This document shows positions 16,059 through 25,054 of a stretch of 64,000 bases of DNA, one piece after another; position 1 is the first letter of the stretch; every line of letters begins with the position of its first letter. This DNA is from Catenulispora sp. EB89 (GTDB lineage Bacteria; Actinomycetota; Actinomycetes; Streptomycetales; Catenulisporaceae), in NCBI RefSeq assembly GCF_041261445.1, contig NZ_JBGCCU010000002.1, positions 186,001-250,000 of the forward strand. Reading direction: 5' to 3'. The notes beneath the pieces are model-generated. The model was not told where the DNA came from, did not search any database, and saw only the letters and a list, made by a program, of their open reading frames with translations. A program made the position numbers and the translations under genes.

Positions 16059-17084
16059 TCAGGACGCGACCGGATCGCCGCCGTACCAGTGGTCGACCAG
16101 GCGGCGCGCGATCGAGATCTCGGTAGGCAGCATCAGGAGTTCACCGGTGTTGACGGCCTCCTTCAGCTCCGCTCGCGAGTACCACTTGGCCCAGTCGAGT
16201 TCGGCGCCGTCCAGGTGCAGCGTGGGGTCCTCGACGGTGGCGGTGAAGCCGAGCATCAGGGAGCGCGGCAGCGGCCAGGGCTGGCTGCCGAGGTAGCGCA
16301 CCGAGGTGATGCGCAGTCCGGCCTCCTCCGCGCACTCGCGCGCGACCGCCGCCTCCAGCGTCTCTCCGGGCTCGACGAAGCCCGCCAGCACCGAGGCCCG
16401 GTTCGGCGGCCACGACGCGTTCCGGGCCAGCAGCAGCCGGTCGTCCGGGTCGGTGACGGCCATGATGACGGCCGGGTCCGTGCGCGGGTAGTGCTCGGTG
16501 CCGCAGTGGTCGCACTTGCGGACCGAGCCGGCGTAGGTCACGCGCGTCCGGTGCCCGCACACGCCGCAGAAGCTGTGCGTGCGGTGCCAGTTGTCCAGGC
16601 CGACGGCGTGCGCCAGCAGGCCGCCGTCGCGGTCCGGCAGCGCCGCCGCGACCTCGCGGACGTGCCGCAGGTCGCCCAGCGCCGGCGCCTCCTCGGCGGC
16701 CGGCGGCCGCGGCGAGGTCAGCGCCGCGCCCGGGGTGGAGGCGGAGCCGGCGGTGGAGGCCGTCGGCAGGCCGTCCGGGCCGGGCGTGCCGACGCTGACC
16801 GCGAAGTAGGCGACGTCCTCGTCGTCCAGCCCGAGGAAGTAGCGCTGGGCGTCCGGGTAGAGCGCGTCGAAGACCGCGCCGGGGTGGAAGACCAGACCCG
16901 CTTCCGGGTCCAGGACCGCCTCGGCCCGGCTGTCGTCGACCGCGAACACCCGGGTGCCCGGGTCGGCCCAGGCCGCGGCCAGCCAATCGTCGTCGGTGCG
17001 CCGCTCGCCGGCGCGGTCGACGACCGACCGCGCCAGGAGCATCCGGCCGAGCTCGCCTTCGAAGAACCGTGTCTGGCCGCTCAT
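16059..17084 (-). CDS. nudC: NADH pyrophosphatase NudC
   Basis: A Nudix hydrolase that splits NAD(H) to NMN(H) and AMP and, in other bacteria, removes NAD caps from RNA. It is 341 residues. The zinc site is CGVCGHRT and KCDHCGTEHYP, and the Nudix box is GFVEPGETLEAAVARE followed by CAEEAGLR. The NudC signature SQPWPLPRSLMLGF follows about 15 residues on. The ATG at 17084 has GGGGAGG 8 bases upstream, so the longer frame to 17156 is rejected. It neighbours uvrD2 and mrx1 as in mycobacteria, and the dipeptidase ends 33 bases upstream on the same strand. Confidence 0.94.
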   Translation of the reverse strand: MSGQTRFFEGELGRMLLARSVVDRAGERRTDDDWLAAAWADPGTRVFAVDDSRAEAVLDPEAGLVFHPGAVFDALYPDAQRYFLGLDDEDVAYFAVSVGTPGPDGLPTASTAGSASTPGAALTSPRPPAAEEAPALGDLRHVREVAAALPDRDGGLLAHAVGLDNWHRTHSFCGVCGHRTRVTYAGSVRKCDHCGTEHYPRTDPAVIMAVTDPDDRLLLARNASWPPNRASVLAGFVEPGETLEAAVARECAEEAGLRITSVRYLGSQPWPLPRSLMLGFTATVEDPTLHLDGAELDWAKWYSRAELKEAVNTGELLMLPTEISIARRLVDHWYGGDPVAS

Positions 17085-17116
17085 CGTGCGTCCTCCCCGA
17101 ACCGTCCCGGCCGCCG

Positions 17117-18547
17117 TCAGCGCTTCTCGTCCGACGCCTCGGCCAAGTCCGACCACAGGTAGGCGGCCGCCTCGGCGCCCTTGAGCAGCAGCGGAATCGT
17201 CATGCTCTCGTTCGGCGAGTGCCAGCCGTCCGAAGGCAGCGACACCCCGAGGAACACCACCGGCGCCTCGATGACTTCCTGCAGGTCAGCCTCCGGGCCG
17301 GAGCCGCCCTCGCGGGTGAAGAGCACCTCGCGCGGGTCGTCGGGCTCGCCGAAGGCCTTGCCCATGGAGCGGGTGATCGCCTGCACGGCCGGGTGGTCCA
17401 GCGGGGTCATGCAGGGCTTCACGCCGTCGGACTCCCAGTGGTGCGCGCCGGTGAGGCCGGCCGGGATGTTGGCGTAGAACCAGTCCTCGAACTTCTTCGC
17501 GACGTCCAGCGGCTCCTGGCCGGCGACGAGGCGCATCGAGATCTTGGCGTGCGCCGCGGACGGCACGATGGTCTTGTGGCCGGGGCCGGTGTGGCCGCCC
17601 CAGAAGCCGTTCAGCTCGAACGTCGGCCGTGCCCAGACCCGCTCCAGCGTGGTGAACCCGGCCTCGCCGGCAGTCGCGGCGGACTTGGCGTTGCCCAGCC
17701 AGGCCTGCTCGTCGAAGGGGAGCTTGGCGAACATCTCGCGGTCGGTCTCGGTGAGCTCGACGACGCCGTCGTAGAACCCGGGGATCACCACGCGCTTGTC
17801 GTCGTCGTGCACCCGGCCCAGCAGGCGCACCAGCTCGGTCAGCGGGTTCGGGATCGCGCCGCCGAACGAGCCGGAGTGCACGTCGTTGGCCGGGCCCCGC
17901 AGGTCGATCTGGCCGGTGATCATGCCCCGCATGCCGGTGCAGGTGGACGGCGTCTCGCGGTCCCACATGCCGGTGTCGGAGACCACGACGACGTCCGCCT
18001 TCACGCGGTCCCGCTTGTCCTCCAGCAACGCGCGGAAGTTCGGCGAACCCGACTCCTCCTCGCCCTCGGCGATGATCTTCAGGTTCACCGCCGGCGCGGT
18101 CCGCCCGGTCACGGCCAGGTGCGCCCGCAGACCGAGCAGGTGGAAGGCCAGCTGCCCCTTGTCGTCGGCGGCACCGCGCGCGTAGAGGCGGTCCCCCTTG
18201 ACCGTCGGCTCGAACGGCGGGGTGTCCCACAGCTCCAGCGGCGTCACCGGCTGCACGTCGTGGTGGCCGTAGACGGCGACGGTCGGCGCGCCGGCGTCGC
18301 CGGACGGCCACTCGGCGAAGACGGTCGGCAGCCCCTTGCCACCGGCGGTCTCCCAGATCTCAACGGTCGGAAAACCGATTTCCCGCAACTTCGCCGCCAG
18401 CCACTCCGCCGACCGCCGCACCTCCGGCGCGCTCTCCGGATCCGAGGAGATGGAAGGGATGCGCAGCCATTCATTGAGCTCGGCGAAGAACTCGTCGGCG
18501 TGCTCGGCTACATACGGACGGACGGCTTTGTCCGAGGCAGAAGTCAT
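17117..18547 (-). CDS. M20-family dipeptidase
   Basis: A 476-residue di-zinc peptidase of the carnosinase/PepV-like M20 branch, cytoplasmic. The metal His is in VAVYGHHDVQP (about 93), the bridging Asp in ARGAADDKGQ, the catalytic Glu in IIAEGEEESGSPNF, and a second Asp in VVVSDTGMW. The dimerisation lid starts with GMITGQIDLRGP and carries VHSGSFGG. The ATG at 18547 begins MTSASDKAVRPYV. It precedes nudC by 33 bases and follows the aldehyde dehydrogenase start of the same-strand group by a 47-base gap. The likely role is turnover of short peptides. Confidence 0.92.
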   Translation of the reverse strand: MTSASDKAVRPYVAEHADEFFAELNEWLRIPSISSDPESAPEVRRSAEWLAAKLREIGFPTVEIWETAGGKGLPTVFAEWPSGDAGAPTVAVYGHHDVQPVTPLELWDTPPFEPTVKGDRLYARGAADDKGQLAFHLLGLRAHLAVTGRTAPAVNLKIIAEGEEESGSPNFRALLEDKRDRVKADVVVVSDTGMWDRETPSTCTGMRGMITGQIDLRGPANDVHSGSFGGAIPNPLTELVRLLGRVHDDDKRVVIPGFYDGVVELTETDREMFAKLPFDEQAWLGNAKSAATAGEAGFTTLERVWARPTFELNGFWGGHTGPGHKTIVPSAAHAKISMRLVAGQEPLDVAKKFEDWFYANIPAGLTGAHHWESDGVKPCMTPLDHPAVQAITRSMGKAFGEPDDPREVLFTREGGSGPEADLQEVIEAPVVFLGVSLPSDGWHSPNESMTIPLLLKGAEAAAYLWSDLAEASDEKR

Positions 18548-18594
18548 GCCTGCACCTTACTCCTGCCCCGGATCATCAACTTTGCGGGAACCGG

Positions 18595-19977
18595 TCAGCC
18601 GACGAGGTCCGCGGGGACGCCCTGCAACGCCACCGGACGGATGAACCGCCGGATCGCCTCAGTGCCCACGGACGTGCTCCAGGACGCCGACGTGGCCGGC
18701 CACGGCCCGCCGTGCTGCATCGCCTCGACCACGGCCACACCGGTCGGCACAGCGTTCCAGACCACGCGTCCCGCCCTCGCCACGAGCGAGGGCAGCAGGG
18801 TGCGGGCCGCCTCGCGGTCCGCGGTGCTGGCGTCGTCGGCGATGATCGTCGCGGTCAGCTGTCCCTCCAGCGAGTCCGCGAGCGCCGGGTACTCCGCCGG
18901 GTCCGCGCGCACGATCACCGTCGCCGGGCCGAAGTGCTCCTCGCGGTAGTCGCCGGCGAAGTCCTTCGCAGAGATCTGCGCCGCGAACGGCTTCCCCGCC
19001 CGCTCGGCGTCCGCACCCGCGCCGGTGATCTGTTCCTGCCAGCGCCGGTGCGCCGCGGCCATGCCGTCGGTGAGCATCGGGATCGGGCCGTTGTCGGCGA
19101 TGAGGGTACCGGTCAGATCGCCCAGCGCCTCGCCGTCGGCGGTCTCCGGGACGAACACCACGCCCGGCTTCGTGCACAGCTGCCCGGCCGAGCCGGTCAC
19201 CGCGCCGGCCAGGGTGGCCGCCCACTTCTCGCGGTCCGCCTGGTCGGCGATCGCGCCGGGCAGCACGAACACCGGGTTCACGCTCCCCATCTCCGCGTAC
19301 ACCGGGATCGGCTCCGGGCGCGCGGCCGCGGCGTCCATCAGCGCGCGGCCGCCGCCGAAGGAGCCGGTGAAGCCCACCGCCTTGATCGCGGGGTGCTGGA
19401 CCAGCTCGATGGACAGCTTGTTGGGGTCGCCGTCGGTGGACTCGGCGTCCAGGAAGCCGAAGGTGCCCTCCGGGGCGCCGGCCCCGGCGACCGCCGCGCT
19501 CAGGATCTCGGCGATCCGGCGCGACAGCCGCGGCTGGGCCGGGTGCCCCTTCACGACCACCGGGCAGCCGGCGGCCAGGGCGGACGCCGTGTCGCCGCCG
19601 GGGACGCCGAAGGCGAACGGGAAGTTCGAGGCCGCGAACACCGCGACCGGCCCGAGCGGGACGTCGACCGTGTACACGTCGGCGCCGCCGAGCCCGGCGC
19701 CCGGCGAGCTGCGGTGCGACAGGTGCCGGCCGGCCGCCACGTGGTCGCCGTACAGCCGCAGCTGCCCGGTGGTGCGGGTGACCTCGCCGTCCAGCCGCGC
19801 CTCGGTGAGCCCGGTCTCGGTGCCGGCCAGGGCGACGAGCTCCGCGCGCGCCGCGTCCACGGCGTCGGCGCACGCGTGGAGCAGGTCGCGTCGGCGCTCG
19901 GCGTTCCAGGAACCGTAAACGCCCGCCGCGGACGCCGCGGCGTCGGCGGCCTGATCCAGTGTCGTGTGATATGTCAC
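18595..19977 (-). CDS. NADP-type aldehyde dehydrogenase (2-ketoglutarate semialdehyde type)
   Basis: A 460-residue aldehyde dehydrogenase. The catalytic Cys is in SAGQLCTKPGVVF, the general-base Glu in YAEMGSVNPVFVLP, and the cofactor loop is VGFTGSFGGGRAL. The pairing of EMGSVNPVF with GGGRAL is typical of the 2,5-dioxovalerate (ketoglutarate semialdehyde) branch acting on sugar-acid or hydroxyproline breakdown products. The start is taken as GTG at 19977 (MTYHTTLDQ), without a good ribosome site. A sugar-binding lipoprotein lies next upstream, which fits carbohydrate use, but the pathway partners are not in the window. Confidence 0.85.
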   Translation of the reverse strand: MTYHTTLDQAADAAASAAGVYGSWNAERRRDLLHACADAVDAARAELVALAGTETGLTEARLDGEVTRTTGQLRLYGDHVAAGRHLSHRSSPGAGLGGADVYTVDVPLGPVAVFAASNFPFAFGVPGGDTASALAAGCPVVVKGHPAQPRLSRRIAEILSAAVAGAGAPEGTFGFLDAESTDGDPNKLSIELVQHPAIKAVGFTGSFGGGRALMDAAAARPEPIPVYAEMGSVNPVFVLPGAIADQADREKWAATLAGAVTGSAGQLCTKPGVVFVPETADGEALGDLTGTLIADNGPIPMLTDGMAAAHRRWQEQITGAGADAERAGKPFAAQISAKDFAGDYREEHFGPATVIVRADPAEYPALADSLEGQLTATIIADDASTADREAARTLLPSLVARAGRVVWNAVPTGVAVVEAMQHGGPWPATSASWSTSVGTEAIRRFIRPVALQGVPADLVG

Positions 19978-20087
19978 CGGACCAGGGTAACCCCGGTCCG
20001 GTCGAGCGCCCAAGCCCTCGGGCTGAGCAGTACCGCTATTCGGACGCCGGCACAGCCGGCCGCCTCCAGCGGAACAGCCGGCCGCGT

Positions 20088-21461
20088 CTACTTGGACGGC
20101 GCGGACTGCGCCCAGAACGTCGCCGAGTCCGCCTTCAGCTTGCTGATGAACGGCTGCGGAGCGAGCTTGCCGGTCATGAACGAGACCGCTGCGGGCTGGA
20201 ACACCGTCGTGTACCACTTGGAGTCGTCGCGCATCAGCGCGTCCTGGTCCGGGAAGACCGTCCGGTTGGTAAGCGCGGTCTGCACCTTGGCCAGCACATC
20301 CGGCGCCGGGATGTCGATCCGCGGGGTCATGTTGCCGGCCTCCGAGGAGATCTTCGACAGCTGGTTCTTGGCCATGAAGTAGAGGACGAACTTCTCCGCG
20401 GCGTCCGAGTTCCTGCCGGCCTTCGGCACCGCGAACCCGAAGAAGTTCACGCCCGCGGAGTTGTCCGAGGGCACGCCGCCCTGGTCCGGCATCGCCGGGA
20501 ACACGAAGCTGTCCACGTCCGTGGTGCGCTTGGTCTCGCTCGGCACCCATGTGCCACCCAGGATCAGCGCGGCCTTCCCGGCGGCCCACGCGTTCTGCTG
20601 GTCCTTGGCGTGGGTGCTGGTGGTCCCGGTGTCCTCGGTGTTCCAGCCGGGCGCGAAATAGCCGCCCTTCACCAGCGCCTCAAGCTTCTGCGCGCCGTCC
20701 AGCAGCCGCGCGTCGTCCCAGCGGCTGTCGGTGCCGGGCCCGGTGGGCCGCTCCTCGGCGGTGCGCTTGAACTGGCCGGGGCCGAGTTCGCGCTCGAACA
20801 TCCACTCCACCCAGTACGCGGCGTTGCCGCCGGTGGCGTCCAGCGCCAGCGGCGCCTGCCCCCGGCTCTTGATCTGGTCCAGCAGGGTCATGAACGCGTC
20901 CCAGGTCCGCGGCGGGTTCGAGGACAGCTGCGGGAACTTGCCCTTGTCGAAGAACACCGACTCGGAGGCGACCTCGTAGGGCACCATCACGAGCGAGCCG
21001 TTCGCGTCGGTCATCAGCGGCGTGTACTTGTCCGGCACGATGTCGGTCAGGTTCTGGTTCTCGCCGGGCACCGGCCGCTGGTACAGCGAGGTCAGGTCGT
21101 CGACCGCCACGCCCTCGGCCGAGGCGCCCAGGATGGTGTTGACGCTGCCGTCCGACAGGTCCGGCACCGGCTTGCCGGTCTTGACGGCGGCCGCGACGTC
21201 GTCCAGCACGGCCCGACCGTGCCACTGGACGGTCACCGTGACCCCGGTGGCGGCCTGGTACCCGGCCAACGCCTCCTTGATCGCTGCGGCCTGCGGCTCG
21301 TCCTCCCTCCACATGGACCAGTATGTGAAGGACTTGGCGCCCCCGGACGCGCCCGACGACTTGCTGCTCGAACAGGCCGGAACGGTCGCGGCCATGACGA
21401 GCACCGCTGCTGTCACGGCTATGTTCCGCCTCTTATGTCTTCCCCTGGACTGCGATGGCAT
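20088..21461 (-). CDS. ABC sugar-transport solute-binding lipoprotein (orphan)
   Basis: A 457-residue family 1 extracellular solute-binding protein. The signal ends in lipobox AATVPACSSSKSSG. The body shows the family pattern: FTYWSMWREDEPQAAAIK, DLSDGSVNTILGASAEG, MVPYEVASESVFFDKGKF, AAGKAALILGGTW and NFFGFAVPKAG. It would capture a sugar or oligosaccharide outside the membrane. No permease or ATPase gene is adjacent, so it must share a transporter encoded elsewhere. A LacI-type operator half-match lies 22 bases before its start (21483-21496). Confidence 0.9.
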   Translation of the reverse strand: MPSQSRGRHKRRNIAVTAAVLVMAATVPACSSSKSSGASGGAKSFTYWSMWREDEPQAAAIKEALAGYQAATGVTVTVQWHGRAVLDDVAAAVKTGKPVPDLSDGSVNTILGASAEGVAVDDLTSLYQRPVPGENQNLTDIVPDKYTPLMTDANGSLVMVPYEVASESVFFDKGKFPQLSSNPPRTWDAFMTLLDQIKSRGQAPLALDATGGNAAYWVEWMFERELGPGQFKRTAEERPTGPGTDSRWDDARLLDGAQKLEALVKGGYFAPGWNTEDTGTTSTHAKDQQNAWAAGKAALILGGTWVPSETKRTTDVDSFVFPAMPDQGGVPSDNSAGVNFFGFAVPKAGRNSDAAEKFVLYFMAKNQLSKISSEAGNMTPRIDIPAPDVLAKVQTALTNRTVFPDQDALMRDDSKWYTTVFQPAAVSFMTGKLAPQPFISKLKADSATFWAQSAPSK

Positions 21462-21482
21462 GACGGCAGGGTACGACGATGG

Positions 21483-21496
21483 GGAAAACGCTTACA
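21483..21496 (-). promoter_or_regulatory. LacI-type operator candidate before the sugar-binding gene
   Basis: On the minus strand TGTAAGCGTTTTCC matches the LacI-family consensus TGnnAnCGnTnnCA at all fixed positions but the last. Placed just before the gene, it would repress it without the sugar. The flanking sequence has two small GC hairpins (21501-21534) that may end adnB transcription. Confidence 0.45.
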
Positions 21497-21577
21497 ACGC
21501 GGGGCGACCGCCCCGTTCGGGTGCCGTTCACCCGGTGGGCGAAAGGGCCTGGCGACCGTTACCCCGGACCGGGCGTC

Positions 21578-24500
21578 TCAGCCGTCTCCGAACAGCTCTT
21601 CAAGCTCTTCGCGCTCGGCCAGCCCGGTCGGGCGGACGGTCTGTCCGTCGCGCACGTAGACGAACGCCGCGGACACCGCCGACAGCGGCACGCCGCGCAT
21701 CTCCGCCCAGGCCAGACGGTAGACCGCGAGCTGGACCGGGTCGGCGTCGTGCGACCGGGAGGTCTTCCAGTCGACGACCTCCCAACCGTCAGCGGTCTTG
21801 TACACGGCATCGATGCGCCCGCGCACCACCCGGCCGGCCAGCACCACCTGGAACGGCTGCTCGACCGCGGTCGGCACGGAATCGGCCCACGGCGTCCGCA
21901 GGAACGCCTCCTGGAGTTCCTTGAGGTCCACCTCGTCGGCGATCTCCTCGTCGGCGGCGCCCGGCAGGTCCTCGTACTCGAACAGCGCCTGCTGCCCGAA
22001 CAGCGACTCGATCCAGGCGTGGAACTTGGTGCCCAGCCGGGCCGAGGGCTGCGGCGGCTGCGGCATGGGGCGGGCCAGCTCGCGGCGGAAGCGCGAGGGG
22101 TCGTTGCGGTACCGCAGCAGCTGGGAGGCGGACATCGAGGAGGGCAGCGGGGCGTAGCGCTGGATGGAGTCGCCGCGCTTGAGCTCTTCCAGCAGGGCTT
22201 CCAGGTCGCGGTCCCAGGAGGCGATGGCCGCGCGGTCCTCGGCGGTGGCGGCGGTCTCGGCGTCGAGCAGATGCGGCTCGGCCGGCGGCGGCGCGCCCTC
22301 GCGTTGACCGGGCACGTGGACGGCCGGTCCATCGGGATCGCGCTGGTCTTGAGATTCCTCAGTAACGCTTTGAGGATCGGGTTCCTCGGAGCCTGGCTCC
22401 GCGGCGCCCGATTCCCCGGATACCGGTTCCCCGGATACCGGTTCCCCGGATACCGGTTCCTCGTCCGGTTCCTCTTCTGGTTCCTCGTACTCGGGTTCAT
22501 CGAAATTCGGCTCGTCGGCATCCGACGGCATGCCGGCGGCCGGCGCGGTCTCCATCGGCTCGCCGTACACCGCCGCCTGCCGCCGCCACAGCGCGGCCAT
22601 CACCATCTCGGCCCCGATCCGCCGCCGCTCGGCCGCCTCGGCGTCCGGCAGCACCGGCCAGTGCGCCTCGGTCGCGCCGAGGCTGGGGTTCACGGCGTCC
22701 GGGTCCGGCTCGGCGGCCCAGGCGACGATCTCGCCGTGGCCCTCCTGGCAGTGCTCGAACAGCCCGGTCAGCCAGGTGTCCGGTCCGCGGCGCCGCTTCT
22801 GCGTCGGCCCCCACCAGTGCCCGGAGGCGGTCAGGTAGTAGCGCGGCCGGGTGACCGTCACGTACTCCAGCCGCAGGTCCTCCCAGGACTCGTACTCCTT
22901 GGCCTGCTCCTTGAAGGACTTGAACGCGGCGGTGTTGCCGGCGTCGTCCAGGCTCGGCAGGTGCTCGGCGTCGCCGCGCAGCGGATAGGGCAGCACCGCG
23001 CCGGAGCCGATCCACGACTCGCGCGGCTTCTGCGCGGCGCCGGCCAGGTGCGGCACGAACACCGCGTCCCACTCAAGCCCTTTCGACTTGTGCATGGTCA
23101 GCAGCTTCACCGAGTCGCCCTGCGACGGCAGCGAGGCGTCGATGCCGCGCTCGTGCCGCTCGGCCGCCTTCAGATAAGCACGGAAAGCGGTTACTGACTG
23201 GTCTCCCTCCAGGTCCTGGAAGTCGGCCGCCCGGCTGAGGAACGCCGCGAGGGTCTCCGCCGAGCGCTGCGCCACCAGCTTCGGCGAGGCCGCGACCTCC
23301 ACGTCCAGCCCGGTCACCGAGATCACCCGGTGCAGCACGTCCAGGACCGGTTCGGACAGCCGGCGGCGCAGGATCCGCACCTCGGAGGCGAACCGCGCGA
23401 AGCGCACCCGCGCCTCCGCCGAGAAGGGCAGATCAGGGCCCGGATCCGCCATCGCGTCGGACAGCGACACCACCTCGGTCGGATCCGACCCCGCGACCGC
23501 CTCGGCCAGCCGGTCCCGGCCCGCCCGGTCGGCGTACTCCGTGGGATCGCGCACCAGCGCCCGGGCGCGCATGCCGAGCAGCGCCAGGTCCCGCGCGCCG
23601 ATCCGCCAGCGCGGCCCGGTCAGCAGCCGGACCAGCGAGGCGTTGGCGATCGGCTCGTCCAGCACGTCCAGCATCGCGATCAGGTCCGCGACCTCCGGCA
23701 GGTGCACGAGGCCGGAGAGCCCGACCACCTCGACCGGCAGGCCCTGCGCGTGCATCTCCTCGTACAGCGGCGGGATCTGGTTGCCCTTGCGCACCAGCAC
23801 CGCGATCTCGCGCAGCGCGATCCCGCCCCGGTAGTGCGCGTCGGCGACCATCCGCGCGACCCACTTCACCTCGTCCTCGGCGGTCTCGGTGAGCCCGACG
23901 CGGGTCCAGCCCTGGTTCGCCTTCTCCTCCGAGGGCCGCAGCTGCCGGACGCCGGTGTGCCGCTGGCGCAGCGGGTCCGAGACCACGTTCGCGAACTCCA
24001 GCAGATGGCCGCCGCTGCGCCGGTTCTCGCTCAACGCGTAGCCGTGCGAGCGGGAGCCGTCCGCCTTCGCGAAGTGGTCCGGGAAGTCGTCGAGGTTCGC
24101 CACCGAGGCGCCGCGCCAGCCGTAGATGGACTGGCAGGGGTCGCCGACCGCGGTCACGGGGTGGCCGCCGCCGAACAACCCGACCAGCATCCGGCGCTGG
24201 GCCACCGACGTGTCCTGATACTCGTCGAGCAGCACCACTCGATACTTCTCACGCTCGATCGCCCCGACCTCGGGCCGCTCCTCGGCCAGCCGCGCGCCGA
24301 GGACCATCTGGTCGCCGAAGTCGATCAGGTCGCGCCGCACCTTCAGGTCCCGGTAGCGCTCGACCAGCTCGGACAGCTCGACCCGCTGCCGGGCGACGTC
24401 GGCGGCCTTGAGGAAGTCGGTGTAGCCGCGCTTGGCCTTGCCGTTCCTGGGGTCCCGGAACGACTCCGCCTGCCCGATGAACGCCTCCTCGTGCTCGCGC

Positions 24501-25054
24501 AGTTGCTCCGGGGTCACCAGGTGCTCGGACAGCTCGCCGTCCAGGGCCAGCACCTTGTCCGCGAGGTCGGCGACCTTGCCCTTGAAGTAGCGCAGCTCCT
24601 TGGGCCCGCGCACCGCGGTGACGGCGAGCTGGTAGCGCGTGGCGTCGGCCAGCAGCCGTGCCGAGGGCTCCAGGCCCAGGCGCAGACCGTGTTCCTTGAT
24701 CAGGCGGTCGGCGTAGGCGTGGTAGGTCGAGACCGTGGGCTCGCCGACCGACTCCTCGATATCGGAGTCAGGGTTGTCGAGCTCTTCGTCCTCCAGCTTC
24801 CGCAGCGCCTTGCGGATGCGCTCCGACAGCTCGGCGGCGGCCTTGTTGGTGAACGTCAGCCCGAGCACCTGGTGCGGCCCGACCTGCCCGGTCCCGACCA
24901 GCCACACCACGCGCGCGGCCATCACGGTGGTCTTGCCCGACCCCGCGCCGGCCACGATGACGGCCGGTTCGAGCGGCGCCGTGATGGCTTCGAGCTGTTC
25001 TTCCGTGTAAGGAACCCCGAGCAGTGCTTTGAGATCTTCGGTGTCCCGGATCAA
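21578..25054 (-). CDS. adnB: AdnB, helicase-nuclease subunit
   Basis: The motor subunit of the AdnAB complex, the mycobacterial-type counterpart of RecBCD/AddAB that resects double-strand breaks. It is 1158 residues. The UvrD-like motor has Walker A VIVAGAGSGKTTVMAAR (about 32-48), LTFTNKAAAELSERIR, VVLLDEYQDTSVAQRRML, GDPCQSIYGWRGASV and VTVTRPRYYLTASG. The C-terminal RecB-like nuclease has KTADGWEVVDWKTS followed by QLAVYRLAWAEM. A repetitive acidic linker sits between them (DNA repeat 22412-22456). The TTG start overlaps the adnA stop (TTGA at 25051-25054), so it is coupled to adnA. Later starts are possible but would cut into the motor. Confidence 0.9.
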   Translation of the reverse strand: MIRDTEDLKALLGVPYTEEQLEAITAPLEPAVIVAGAGSGKTTVMAARVVWLVGTGQVGPHQVLGLTFTNKAAAELSERIRKALRKLEDEELDNPDSDIEESVGEPTVSTYHAYADRLIKEHGLRLGLEPSARLLADATRYQLAVTAVRGPKELRYFKGKVADLADKVLALDGELSEHLVTPEQLREHEEAFIGQAESFRDPRNGKAKRGYTDFLKAADVARQRVELSELVERYRDLKVRRDLIDFGDQMVLGARLAEERPEVGAIEREKYRVVLLDEYQDTSVAQRRMLVGLFGGGHPVTAVGDPCQSIYGWRGASVANLDDFPDHFAKADGSRSHGYALSENRRSGGHLLEFANVVSDPLRQRHTGVRQLRPSEEKANQGWTRVGLTETAEDEVKWVARMVADAHYRGGIALREIAVLVRKGNQIPPLYEEMHAQGLPVEVVGLSGLVHLPEVADLIAMLDVLDEPIANASLVRLLTGPRWRIGARDLALLGMRARALVRDPTEYADRAGRDRLAEAVAGSDPTEVVSLSDAMADPGPDLPFSAEARVRFARFASEVRILRRRLSEPVLDVLHRVISVTGLDVEVAASPKLVAQRSAETLAAFLSRAADFQDLEGDQSVTAFRAYLKAAERHERGIDASLPSQGDSVKLLTMHKSKGLEWDAVFVPHLAGAAQKPRESWIGSGAVLPYPLRGDAEHLPSLDDAGNTAAFKSFKEQAKEYESWEDLRLEYVTVTRPRYYLTASGHWWGPTQKRRRGPDTWLTGLFEHCQEGHGEIVAWAAEPDPDAVNPSLGATEAHWPVLPDAEAAERRRIGAEMVMAALWRRQAAVYGEPMETAPAAGMPSDADEPNFDEPEYEEPEEEPDEEPVSGEPVSGEPVSGESGAAEPGSEEPDPQSVTEESQDQRDPDGPAVHVPGQREGAPPPAEPHLLDAETAATAEDRAAIASWDRDLEALLEELKRGDSIQRYAPLPSSMSASQLLRYRNDPSRFRRELARPMPQPPQPSARLGTKFHAWIESLFGQQALFEYEDLPGAADEEIADEVDLKELQEAFLRTPWADSVPTAVEQPFQVVLAGRVVRGRIDAVYKTADGWEVVDWKTSRSHDADPVQLAVYRLAWAEMRGVPLSAVSAAFVYVRDGQTVRPTGLAEREELEELFGDG
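22412..22456 (+). repeat. 15-base tandem repeat in the adnB linker
   Basis: Three exact copies of TTCCCCGGATACCGG. On the coding (minus) strand they give the pentapeptide GEPVS repeated, inside an acidic Pro/Glu linker between motor and nuclease. The unit is in frame, so copy number could vary without damage. Confidence 0.9.

Noticed and set aside
17085-17156. Longer nudC start.
   Set aside because: ATG 17084 has GGGGAGG at good spacing and the extension overlaps the dipeptidase end.
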